Of a DNA stretch of 64,000 bases, positions 27,601 through 40,400 are shown piece by piece; positions within the stretch are counted from its first letter, which is position 1, and the number at the start of each line of letters is the position of its first letter. The DNA comes from Euwallacea fornicatus (Eukaryota; Arthropoda; Insecta; Coleoptera; Curculionidae), in contig NW_027096009.1 in the NCBI RefSeq assembly GCF_040115645.1, positions 1,488,001-1,552,000 of the forward strand, given 5' to 3'. Below the pieces are notes generated by a model, which did no database searches, was not told the origin of the DNA, and was given only the letters and a program-made list of their open reading frames with translations. A program made the position numbers and the translations under genes.

Positions 27601-28844
27601 TTTTCAAACTTTGAGGCTCGATAACTTCGGTAAATTAGGACCAAATTTGTTAAACAAAGTGTCAAATTAATCAGCTCGACGAGATCTTTAAAATAACACA
27701 GCACATCATGATTGCATCTTAATGAATTTCCATGAAAAATAGTACTTTATATGGTCAAACACAAAACTTTTGTGACTTTTCACACTTTGTAGATCGATAA
27801 CTTCAGCAAATGAGCACCAAATTTGTTAAACAAAGTGTCACATTAATCAGCTCGACGAGATTTTGAAGATGTCACAACACATCATGATTGCATCTTGATG
27901 AATTTCCAAGACAAATAGTACTTTATATGCTCAAACACACAACTTTTATGACTTTTCAAACTTTGAAGCTCGATAACTTCGGCAAATGAGAACCAAATTT
28001 GTTAAACAAAGTGTCACATTAATCAGCTCGACGAGATTTTGAAGATGTCACAACACATCATGATTGCATCTTGATGAATTTCCAAGACAAATAGTACTTT
28101 ATGTGCTCAAACACACAACTTTTGTGACTTTTCAAACTTTGAGGCTCGATAACTTCGGTAAATTAGGACCAAATTTGTTAAACAAAGTGTCAAATTAATC
28201 AGCTCGACGAGATCTTTAAAATAACACAGCACATCATGATTGCATCTTAATGAATTTCCATGAAAAATAGTACTTTATATGGTCAAACACAAAACTTTTG
28301 TGACTTTTCACACTTTGTAGATCGATAACTTCAGCAAATGAGCACCAAATTTGTTAAACAAAGTGTCACATTAATCAGCTCGACGAGATTTTGAAGATGT
28401 CATAACACATCATGATTGCATCTTGATGAATTTCCAAGACAAATAGTACTTTATATGCTCAAACACACAACTTTTATGACTTTTCAAACTTTGAAGCTCG
28501 ATAACTTCGGCAAATGAGAACCAAATTTGTTAAACAAAGTGTCACATTAATCAGCTCGACGAGATTTTGAAGATGTCACAACACATCATGATTGCATCTT
28601 GATGAATTTCCAAGACAAATAGTACTTTATATGCTCAAACACACAACTTTTATGACTTTTCAAACTTTGAGCTCGATAACTTCGGCAAATGAGAACCAAA
28701 TTTGTTAAACAAAGTGTCAAATTAATCAGCTCGACGAGATCTTTAAAATAACACAACACATCATGATTGCATCTTAATGAATTTCCATGAAAAATAGTAC
28801 TTTATATGGTCAAACACAAAACTTTTGTGACTTTTCACACTTTG
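24617..28844 (+). repeat. Tandem 12-mer higher-order repeat, period 2,111 bp
   Basis: Bases 24,617-26,733 match 26,728-28,844. The offset is twelve monomers minus one base; each copy carries one 'tttgagctcg' deletion (26,555 and 28,666). Shared rare markers are 'tttcgaag', 'tgataaattt', 'ggtccaaat', 'ttaatcaaag' and 'gtcataac'. The copies overlap by only six bases, ACTTTG at 26,728-26,733, which places the exchange point. The joining monomer has the otherwise unseen tail 'cacactttgaagctcg'. Confidence 0.88.
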
Positions 28845-30362
28845 TAGATCGATAACTTCAGCAAATGAGGATCAAATTTGTTAAACAAAGTGTCACATTA
28901 ATCAGCTCGACGAGACCTTTAAAATGACACAACACATCATGATTGCATCTTGATGAATTTCCATGAAAAATAGTACTTTATGTGCTCAAACACACAACTT
29001 TTGTGACTTTTCAAACTTTGAGGCTCGATAACTTCGGCAAATTAGGACCAAATTTGTTAAACAAAGTGTCACATTAATCAGCTCGACGAGATTTTGAAGA
29101 TGTCACAACACATCATGATTGCATCTTGATGAATTTCGAAGACAAATAGTACTTTATATGCTCAAACACACAACTTTTATGACTTTTCAAACTTTGAAGC
29201 TCGATAACTTCGGTAAATTAGGACCAAATTTGTTAAACAAAGTGTCAAATTAATCAGCTCGACGAGATCTTTAAAATAACACAACACATCATGATTGCAT
29301 CTTGATGAATTTCCATGAAAAATAGTACTTTATGTGCTCAAACACACAACTTTTGTGACTTTTCAAACTTTGAAGCTCGATAACTTCGGTAAATTAGGAC
29401 CAAATTTGTTAAACAAAGTGTCAAATTAATCAGCTCGACGAGATCTTTAAAGTAACACAACACATCATGATTGCATCTTGATAAATTTCCATGAAAAATA
29501 GTACTTTATGTGCTCAAACACACAACTTTTGTGACTTTTCAAACTTTGAAGCTCGATAACTTCGGTAAATTAGGTCCAAATTTGTTAAACAAAGTGTCAA
29601 ATTAATCAGCTCGACGAGATCTTTAAAATAACACAACACATCATGATTGCATCTTGATGAATTTCCATGAAAAATAGTACTTTATGTGCTCAAACACACA
29701 ACTTTTGTGACTTTTCAAACTTTGAAGCTCGATAACTTCGGTAAATTAGGTCCAAATTTGTTAAACAAAGTGTCAAATTAATCAGCTCGACGAGATCTTT
29801 AAAATAACACAACACATCATGATTGCATCTTGATGAATTTCCATGAAAAATAGTACTTTATGTGCTCAAACACACAACTTTTGTGACTTTTCAAACTTTG
29901 AAGCTCGATAACTTCGGTAAATTAGGACCAAATTTGTTAAACAAAGTGTCATATTAATCAGCTCGACGAGATCTTTAAAATAACACAACACATCATGATT
30001 GCATCTTGATGAATTTCCATGAAAAATAGTACTTTATGTGCTCAAACACACAACTTTTGTGACTTTTCAAACTTTGAAGCTCGATAACTTCGGCAAATTA
30101 GGACCAAATTTGTTAAACAAAGTGTCACATTAATCAGCTCGACGAGATTTTGAAGATGTCACAACACATCATGATTGCATCTTGATGAATTTCGAAGACA
30201 AATAGTACTTTATATGCTCAAACACACAACTTTTATGACTTTTCAAACTTTGAAGCTCGATAACTTCGGTAAATTAGGACCAAATTTGTTAAACAAAGTG
30301 TCAAATTAATCAGCTCGACGAGATCTTTAAAATAACACAACACATCATGATTGCATCTTGAT
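28602..30362 (+). repeat. Dispersed segment S3, copy 1 (pairs with 38,104-39,864)
   Basis: About 1.76 kb repeated at an offset of 9,502 (54 monomers minus two 1-base deletions). Both copies hold, in order, the 'tttgagctcg' deletion, 'gaggatcaaat', 'gacctttaaaatg', 'tttcgaag', 'tgataaattt', two 'ggtccaaat' units, 'gtcatattaa' and another 'tttcgaag'. Differences seen: 'aaagtaac' near 29,449 here against 'aaataac'; in the other copy 'ccataaaaa' near 38,817, 'aacatcgg' near 39,412 and 'cattttga' near 39,681. Confidence 0.8.
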
Positions 30363-31466
30363 GAATTTCCATGAAAAATAGTACTTTATGTGCTCAAACA
30401 CACAACTTTTGTGACTTTTCAAACTTTGAAGCTCGATAACTTCGGTAAATTAGGTCCAAATTTGTTAAACAAAGTGTCAAATTAATCAGCTCGACGAGAT
30501 CTTTAAAATAACACAACACATCATGATTGCATCTTGATGAATTTCCATGAAAAATAGTACTTTATGTGCTCAAACACACAACTTTTGTGACTTTTCAAAC
30601 TTTGAAGCTCGATAACTTCGGTAAATTAGGACCAAATTTGTTAAACAAAGTGTCATATTAATCAGCTCGACGAGATCTTTAAAATAACACAACACATCAT
30701 GATTGCATCTTGATGAATTTCCATGAAAAATAGTACTTTATGTGCTCAAACACACAACTTTTGTGACTTTTCAAACTTTGAAGCTCGATAACTTCGGCAA
30801 ATTAGGACCAAATTTGTTAAACAAAGTGTCACATTAATCAGCTCGACGAGATTTTGAAGATGTCACAACACATCATGATTGCATCTTGATGAATTTCGAA
30901 GACAAATAGTACTTTATATGCTCAAACACACAACTTTTATGACTTTTCAAACTTTGAAGCTCGATAACTTCGGTAAATTAGGACCAAATTTGTTAAACAA
31001 AGTGTCAAATTAATCAGCTCGACGAGATCTTTAAAATAACACAACACATCATGATTGCATCTTGATGAATTTCCATGAAAAATAGTACTTTATGTGCTCA
31101 AACACACAACTTTTGTGACTTTTCAAACTTTGAAGCTCGATAACTTCGGTAAATTAGGACCAAATTTGTTAAACAAAGTGTCAAATTAATCAGCTCGACG
31201 AGATCATTAAAATAACACAACACATCATGATTGCATCTTGATAAATTTCCATGAAAAATAGTACTTTATGTGCTCAAACACACAACTTTTGTGACTTTTC
31301 AAACTTTGAAGCTCGATAACTTCGGCAAATGAGAACCAAATTTGTTAATCAAAGTGTCAAATTAATCAGCTCGAAGAGACCTTTAAAATGACACAACACA
31401 TCATGATTGCATCTTGATGAATTTCCAAGACAAATAGTACTTTATGTGCTCAAACACACAACTTTT
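29288..31466 (+). repeat. Dispersed segment S4, copy 1 (pairs with 35,271-37,449)
   Basis: About 2.18 kb repeated at an offset of 5,983 (34 monomers minus one). The rare 'ttaaagtaac' occurs only at 29,447 and 35,430, exactly in register. Differences seen by eye are 'gatcattaa' near 31,203 here, and 'catcattattg' near 36,680 and 'aattttttaatc' near 37,323 in the other copy. It overlaps S3 and the 1,760-bp tandem, so these duplications are nested. Confidence 0.82.
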
Positions 31467-33713
31467 ATGACTTTTCAAACTTTGAAGCTCGATAACTTCG
31501 GTAAATTAGGACCAAATTTGTTAAACAAAGTGTCAAATTAATCAGCTCGACGAGATCTTTAAAATAACACAACACATCATGATTGCATCTTGATGAATTT
31601 CCAAGACAAATAGTACTTTATGTGCTCAAACACAAAACTTTTGTGACTTTTCACACTTTGTAGATCGATAACTTCGGCAAATTAGGACCAAATTTGTTAA
31701 ACAAAGTGTCAAATTAATCAGCACGACGAGATCTTTAAAATAACACAACACATCATGATTGCCTCTTGATGAATTTCCAAGACAAATAGTACTTTATGTG
31801 CTCAAACACCCAACTTTTGTGACTTTTCAAACTTTGAAGCTCGATAACTTCGGCAAATTAGGACCAAATTTGTTAAACAAAGTGTCACATTAATCAGCTC
31901 GACGAGATTTTGAAGATGTCACAACACATCATGATTGCATCTTGATGAATTTCGAAGACAAATAGTACTTTATATGCTCAAACACACAACTTTTATGACT
32001 TTTCAAACTTTGAAGCTCGATAACTTCGGTAAATTAGGACCAAATTTGTTAAACAAAGTGTCAAATTAATCAGCTCGACGAGATCTTTAAAATAACACAA
32101 CACATCATGATTGCATCTTGATGAATTTCCATGAAAAATAGTACTTTATGTGCTCAAACACACAACTTTTGTGACTTTTCAAACTTTGAAGCTCGATAAC
32201 TTCGGTAAATTAGGTCCAAATTTGTTAAACAAAGTGTCAAATTAATCAGCTCGACGAGATCTTTAAAATAACACAACACATCATGATTGCATCTTGATGA
32301 ATTTCCATGAAAAATAGTACTTTATGTGCTCAAACACACAACTTTTGTGACTTTTCAAACTTTGAAGCTCGATAACTTCGGTAAATTAGGACCAAATTTG
32401 TTAAACAAAGTGTCATATTAATCAGCTCGACGAGATCTTTAAAATAACACAACACATCATGATTGCATCTTGATGAATTTCCATGAAAAATAGTACTTTA
32501 TGTGCTCAAACACACAACTTTTGTGACTTTTCAAACTTTGAAGCTCGATAACTTCGGCAAATTAGGACCAAATTTGTTAAACAAAGTGTCACATTAATCA
32601 GCTCGACGAGATTTTGAAGATGTCACAACACATCATGATTGCATCTTGATGAATTTCGAAGACAAATAGTACTTTATATGCTCAAACACACAACTTTTAT
32701 GACTTTTCAAACTTTGAAGCTCGATAACTTCGGTAAATTAGGACCAAATTTGTTAAACAAAGTGTCAAATTAATCAGCTCGACGAGATCTTTAAAATAAC
32801 ACAACACATCATGATTGCATCTTGATGAATTTCCATGAAAAATAGTACTTTATGTGCTCAAACACACAACTTTTGTGACTTTTCAAACTTTGAAGCTCGA
32901 TAACTTCGGTAAATTAGGACCAAATTTGTTAAACAAAGTGTCAAATTAATCAGCTCGACGAGATCTTTAAAATAACACAACACATCATGATTGCATCTTG
33001 ATAAATTTCCATGAAAAATAGTACTTTATGTGCTCAAACACACAACTTTTGTGACTTTTCAAACTTTGAAGCTCGATAACTTCGGCAAATGAGAACCAAA
33101 TTTGTTAATCAAAGTGTCAAATTAATCAGCTCGAAGAGACCTTTAAAATGACACAACACATCATGATTGCATCTTGATGAATTTCCAAGACAAATAGTAC
33201 TTTATGTGCTCAAACACACAACTTTTATGACTTTTCAAACTTTGAAGCTCGATAACTTCGGTAAATTAGGACCAAATTTGTTAAACAAAGTGTCAAATTA
33301 ATCAGCTCGACGAGATCTTTAAAATAACACAACACATCATGATTGCATCTTGATGAATTTCCAAGACAAATAGTACTTTATGTGCTCAAACACAAAACTT
33401 TTGTGACTTTTCACACTTTGTAGATCGATAACTTCGGCAAATTAGGACCAAATTTGTTAAACAAAGTGTCAAATTAATCAGCACGACGAGATCTTTAAAA
33501 TAACACAACACATCATGATTGCCTCTTGATGAATTTCCAAGACAAATAGTACTTTATGTGCTCAAACACCCAACTTTTGTGACTTTTTAAACTTTGAAGC
33601 TCGATAACTTCGGCAAATTAGGACCAAATTTGTTAAACAAAGTGTCACATTAATCAGCTCGACGAGATTTTGAAGATGTCACAACACATCATGATTGCAT
33701 CTTGATGAATTTC
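30051..33713 (+). repeat. Tandem 10-mer higher-order repeat, period 1,760 bp
   Basis: Bases 30,051-31,953 match 31,811-33,713 at exactly ten monomers. Each copy has 'tttcgaag' units 704 bases apart (30,190 and 30,894; 31,950 and 32,654), a 'ggtccaaat' unit, a 'gtcatattaa' unit, 'ttaatcaaag' and 'gcacgacgag'. Differences noticed: 'gatcattaa' near 31,203 and 'gactttttaaac' near 33,573. The copies overlap by 143 bases at the joint. Confidence 0.85.
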
Positions 33714-34174
33714 CAAGACAAATAGTACTTTATATGCTCAAACACACAACTTTTATGACTTTTCAAACTTTTAGCTCGATAACTTCGGCAAATGAGAACC
33801 AAATTTGTTAAACAAAGTGTCAAATTAATCAGCTCGACGAGATCTTTAAAATAACACAACACATCATGATTGCGTCTTAATGAATTTCCATGAAAAATAG
33901 TACTTTATATGGTCAAACACAAAACTTTTGTGACTTTTCACACTTTGTAGATCGATAACTTCAGCAAATGAGGATCAAATTTGTTAAACAAAGTGTCACA
34001 TTAATCAGCTCGACGAGACCTTTAAAATGACACAACACATCATGATTGCATCTTGATGAATTTCCATGAAAAATAGTACTTTATGTGCTCAAACACACAA
34101 CTTTTGTGACTTTTCAAATTTTGAGGCTCGATAACTTCGGTAAATTAGGACCAAATTTGTTAAACAAAGTGTCA
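33043..34174 (+). repeat. Dispersed segment S2, copy 2
   Basis: Second copy of 22,311-23,442. It starts inside the second unit of the 1,760-bp tandem, so the S2 sequence was already in place when that tandem formed, or was carried into it. It holds the 'ttttagctcg' deletion near 33,770 and 'attgcgtctt' near 33,871. Confidence 0.8.
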
Positions 34175-35270
34175 AATTAATCAGCTCGACGAGATCTTTA
34201 AAATAACACAACACATCATGATTGCATCTTGATGAATTTCCATGAAAAATAGTACTTTATGTGCTCAAACACCCAACTTTTGTGACTTTTCAAACTTTGA
34301 AGCTCGATAACTTCGGCAAATGAGAACCAAATTTGTTAAACAAAGTGTCACATTAATCAGCTCGTCGAGATGTTTGAGACGTCACAACAAATCATGATTG
34401 CATCTTGATGAATTTCCATGAAAAATAGTACTTTATGTGCTCAAACACACAACTTTTGTGACTTTTCACACTTTGTAGATCGATAACTTCAGCAAATGAG
34501 GACCAAATTTGTTAAACAAAGTGTCAAATTAATCAGCTCGACGAGATCTTTAAAATGACACAACACATCATGATTGCATCTTGATGAATTTCCAAGACAA
34601 ATAGTACTTTATGTGCTCAAACACACAACTTTTGTGACTTTTCAAACTTTGAGGCTCGATAACTTCAGCAAATGAGCACCAAATTTGTTAAACAAAGTGT
34701 CACATTAATCAGCTCGACGAGATTTTGAAGATGTCACAACACATCATGATTGCATCTTGATGAATTTCCAAGACAAATAGTACTTTATATGCTCAAACAC
34801 ACAACTTTTATGACTTTTCAAACTTTGAAGCTCGATAACTTCGGCAAATGAGAACCAAATTTGTTAAACAAAGTGTCAAATTAATCAGCTCGACGAGATC
34901 TTTAAAATAACACAGCACATCATGATTGCATCTTAATGAATTTCCAAGACAAATAGTACTTTATATGCTCAAACACACAACTTTTGTGACTTTTCAAACT
35001 TTGAGGCTCGATAACTTCAGCAAATGAGCACCAAATTTGTTAAACAAAGTGTCACATTAATCAGCTCGACGAGATTTTGAAGATGTCACAACACATCATG
35101 ATTGCATCTTGATGAATTTCCAAGACAAATAGTACTTTATATGCTCAAACACCCAACTTTTGTGACTTTTCAAACTTTGAAGCTCGATAACTTCGGCAAA
35201 TGAGAACCAAATTTGTTAAACAAAGTGTCACATTAATCAGCTCGTCGAGATGTTTGAGACGTCACAACAA
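34175..35270 (+). repeat. Family A stretch with two B-like centres
   Basis: Six monomers between larger duplicates. B-like centres (CTCGTCGAG, then GACGTC) lie at 34,361 and 35,241, the last ones seen before the family B islands. The hybrid joint 'gaggctcgataacttcagc' occurs twice, near 34,652 and 35,004. Confidence 0.75.
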
Positions 35271-37449
35271 ATCATGATTGCATCTTGATGAATTTCCATG
35301 AAAAATAGTACTTTATGTGCTCAAACACACAACTTTTGTGACTTTTCAAACTTTGAAGCTCGATAACTTCGGTAAATTAGGACCAAATTTGTTAAACAAA
35401 GTGTCAAATTAATCAGCTCGACGAGATCTTTAAAGTAACACAACACATCATGATTGCATCTTGATAAATTTCCATGAAAAATAGTACTTTATGTGCTCAA
35501 ACACACAACTTTTGTGACTTTTCAAACTTTGAAGCTCGATAACTTCGGTAAATTAGGTCCAAATTTGTTAAACAAAGTGTCAAATTAATCAGCTCGACGA
35601 GATCTTTAAAATAACACAACACATCATGATTGCATCTTGATGAATTTCCATGAAAAATAGTACTTTATGTGCTCAAACACACAACTTTTGTGACTTTTCA
35701 AACTTTGAAGCTCGATAACTTCGGTAAATTAGGTCCAAATTTGTTAAACAAAGTGTCAAATTAATCAGCTCGACGAGATCTTTAAAATAACACAACACAT
35801 CATGATTGCATCTTGATGAATTTCCATGAAAAATAGTACTTTATGTGCTCAAACACACAACTTTTGTGACTTTTCAAACTTTGAAGCTCGATAACTTCGG
35901 TAAATTAGGACCAAATTTGTTAAACAAAGTGTCATATTAATCAGCTCGACGAGATCTTTAAAATAACACAACACATCATGATTGCATCTTGATGAATTTC
36001 CATGAAAAATAGTACTTTATGTGCTCAAACACACAACTTTTGTGACTTTTCAAACTTTGAAGCTCGATAACTTCGGCAAATTAGGACCAAATTTGTTAAA
36101 CAAAGTGTCACATTAATCAGCTCGACGAGATTTTGAAGATGTCACAACACATCATGATTGCATCTTGATGAATTTCGAAGACAAATAGTACTTTATATGC
36201 TCAAACACACAACTTTTATGACTTTTCAAACTTTGAAGCTCGATAACTTCGGTAAATTAGGACCAAATTTGTTAAACAAAGTGTCAAATTAATCAGCTCG
36301 ACGAGATCTTTAAAATAACACAACACATCATGATTGCATCTTGATGAATTTCCATGAAAAATAGTACTTTATGTGCTCAAACACACAACTTTTGTGACTT
36401 TTCAAACTTTGAAGCTCGATAACTTCGGTAAATTAGGTCCAAATTTGTTAAACAAAGTGTCAAATTAATCAGCTCGACGAGATCTTTAAAATAACACAAC
36501 ACATCATGATTGCATCTTGATGAATTTCCATGAAAAATAGTACTTTATGTGCTCAAACACACAACTTTTGTGACTTTTCAAACTTTGAAGCTCGATAACT
36601 TCGGTAAATTAGGACCAAATTTGTTAAACAAAGTGTCATATTAATCAGCTCGACGAGATCTTTAAAATAACACAACACATCATTATTGCATCTTGATGAA
36701 TTTCCATGAAAAATAGTACTTTATGTGCTCAAACACACAACTTTTGTGACTTTTCAAACTTTGAAGCTCGATAACTTCGGCAAATTAGGACCAAATTTGT
36801 TAAACAAAGTGTCACATTAATCAGCTCGACGAGATTTTGAAGATGTCACAACACATCATGATTGCATCTTGATGAATTTCGAAGACAAATAGTACTTTAT
36901 ATGCTCAAACACACAACTTTTATGACTTTTCAAACTTTGAAGCTCGATAACTTCGGTAAATTAGGACCAAATTTGTTAAACAAAGTGTCAAATTAATCAG
37001 CTCGACGAGATCTTTAAAATAACACAACACATCATGATTGCATCTTGATGAATTTCCATGAAAAATAGTACTTTATGTGCTCAAACACACAACTTTTGTG
37101 ACTTTTCAAACTTTGAAGCTCGATAACTTCGGTAAATTAGGACCAAATTTGTTAAACAAAGTGTCAAATTAATCAGCTCGACGAGATCTTTAAAATAACA
37201 CAACACATCATGATTGCATCTTGATAAATTTCCATGAAAAATAGTACTTTATGTGCTCAAACACACAACTTTTGTGACTTTTCAAACTTTGAAGCTCGAT
37301 AACTTCGGCAAATGAGAACCAAATTTTTTAATCAAAGTGTCAAATTAATCAGCTCGAAGAGACCTTTAAAATGACACAACACATCATGATTGCATCTTGA
37401 TGAATTTCCAAGACAAATAGTACTTTATGTGCTCAAACACACAACTTTT
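35271..37449 (+). repeat. Dispersed segment S4, copy 2
   Basis: Second copy of 29,288-31,466. It begins inside the B-like-centre monomer at 35,241, right at the palindrome 'atcatgat': upstream bases match the B-like unit and downstream bases match the S4 unit. It includes 'tttcgaag' at 36,173 and 36,877, 704 bases apart as in copy 1. Confidence 0.8.
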
Positions 37450-40400
37450 GTGACTTTTCAAACTTTGAGGCTCGATAACTTCGGTAAATTAGGACCAAAT
37501 TTGTTAAACAAAGTGTCAAATTAATCAGCTCGACGAGATCTTTAAAATAACACAGCACATCATGATTGCATCTTAATGAATTTCCATGAAAAATAGTACT
37601 TTATATGGTCAAACACAAAACTTTTGTGACTTTTCACACTTTGTAGATCGATAACTTCAGCAAATGAGCACCAAATTTGTTAAACAAAGTGTCACATTAA
37701 TCAGCTCGACGAGATTTTGAAGATGTCACAACACATCATGATTGCATCTTGATGAATTTCCAAGACAAATAGTACTTTATATGCTCAAACACACAACTTT
37801 TATGACTTTTCAAACTTTGAAGCTCGATAACTTCGGCAAATGAGAACCAAATTTGTTAAACAAAGTGTCACATTAATCAGCTCGACGAGATTTTGAAGAT
37901 GTCACAATACATCATGATTGCATCTTGATGAATTTCCAAGACAAATAGTACTTTATGTGCTCAAACACACAACTTTTGTGACTTTTCAAACTTTGAGGCT
38001 CGATAACTTCGGTAAATTAGGACCAAATTTGTTAAACAAAGTGTCAAATTAATCAGCTCGACGAGATCTTTAAAATAACACAGCACATCATGATTGCATC
38101 TTAATGAATTTCCAAGACAAATAGTACTTTATATGCTCAAACACACAACTTTTATGACTTTTCAAACTTTGAGCTCGATAACTTCGGCAAATGAGAACCA
38201 AATTTGTTAAACAAAGTGTCAAATTAATCAGCTCGACGAGATCTTTAAAATAACACAACACATCATGATTGCATCTTAATGAATTTCCATGAAAAATAGT
38301 ACTTTATATGGTCAAACACAAAACTTTTGTGACTTTTCACACTTTGTAGATCGATAACTTCAGCAAATGAGGATCAAATTTGTTAAACAAAGTGTCACAT
38401 TAATCAGCTCGACGAGACCTTTAAAATGACACAACACATCATGATTGCATCTTGATGAATTTCCATGAAAAATAGTACTTTATGTGCTCAAACACACAAC
38501 TTTTGTGACTTTTCAAACTTTGAGGCTCGATAACTTCGGCAAATTAGGACCAAATTTGTTAAACAAAGTGTCACATTAATCAGCTCGACGAGATTTTGAA
38601 GATGTCACAACACATCATGATTGCATCTTGATGAATTTCGAAGACAAATAGTACTTTATATGCTCAAACACACAACTTTTATGACTTTTCAAACTTTGAA
38701 GCTCGATAACTTCGGTAAATTAGGACCAAATTTGTTAAACAAAGTGTCAAATTAATCAGCTCGACGAGATCTTTAAAATAACACAACACATCATGATTGC
38801 ATCTTGATGAATTTCCATAAAAAATAGTACTTTATGTGCTCAAACACACAACTTTTGTGACTTTTCAAACTTTGAAGCTCGATAACTTCGGTAAATTAGG
38901 ACCAAATTTGTTAAACAAAGTGTCAAATTAATCAGCTCGACGAGATCTTTAAAATAACACAACACATCATGATTGCATCTTGATAAATTTCCATGAAAAA
39001 TAGTACTTTATGTGCTCAAACACACAACTTTTGTGACTTTTCAAACTTTGAAGCTCGATAACTTCGGTAAATTAGGTCCAAATTTGTTAAACAAAGTGTC
39101 AAATTAATCAGCTCGACGAGATCTTTAAAATAACACAACACATCATGATTGCATCTTGATGAATTTCCATGAAAAATAGTACTTTATGTGCTCAAACACA
39201 CAACTTTTGTGACTTTTCAAACTTTGAAGCTCGATAACTTCGGTAAATTAGGTCCAAATTTGTTAAACAAAGTGTCAAATTAATCAGCTCGACGAGATCT
39301 TTAAAATAACACAACACATCATGATTGCATCTTGATGAATTTCCATGAAAAATAGTACTTTATGTGCTCAAACACACAACTTTTGTGACTTTTCAAACTT
39401 TGAAGCTCGATAACATCGGTAAATTAGGACCAAATTTGTTAAACAAAGTGTCATATTAATCAGCTCGACGAGATCTTTAAAATAACACAACACATCATGA
39501 TTGCATCTTGATGAATTTCCATGAAAAATAGTACTTTATGTGCTCAAACACACAACTTTTGTGACTTTTCAAACTTTGAAGCTCGATAACTTCGGCAAAT
39601 TAGGACCAAATTTGTTAAACAAAGTGTCACATTAATCAGCTCGACGAGATTTTGAAGATGTCACAACACATCATGATTGCATTTTGATGAATTTCGAAGA
39701 CAAATAGTACTTTATATGCTCAAACACACAACTTTTATGACTTTTCAAACTTTGAAGCTCGATAACTTCGGTAAATTAGGACCAAATTTGTTAAACAAAG
39801 TGTCAAATTAATCAGCTCGACGAGATCTTTAAAATAACACAACACATCATGATTGCATCTTGATAAATTTCCATGAAAAATAGTACTTTATGTGCTCAAA
39901 CACACAACTTTTGTGACTTTTCAAACTTTGAAGCTCGATAACTTCGGCAAATGAGAACCAAATTTGTTAATCAAAGTGTCAAATTAATCAGCTCGAAGAG
40001 ACCTTTAAAATGACACAACACATCATGATTGCATCTTGATGAATTTCCAAGACAAATAGTACTTTATGTGCTCAAACACACAACTTTTGTGACTTTTCAA
40101 ACTTTGAGGCTCGATAACTTCGGTAAATTAGGACCAAATTTGTTAAACAAAGTGTCAAATTAATCAGCTCGACGAGATCTTTAAAATAACACAGCACATC
40201 ATGATTGCATCTTAATGAATTTCCATGAAAAATAGTACTTTATATTGTCAAACACAAAACTTTTGTGACTTTTCACACTTTGTAGATCGATAACTTCAGC
40301 AAATGAGCACCAAATTTGTTAAACAAAGTGTCACATTAATCAGCTCGACGAGATTTTGAAGATGTCACAACACATCATGATTGCATCTTGATGAATTTCC

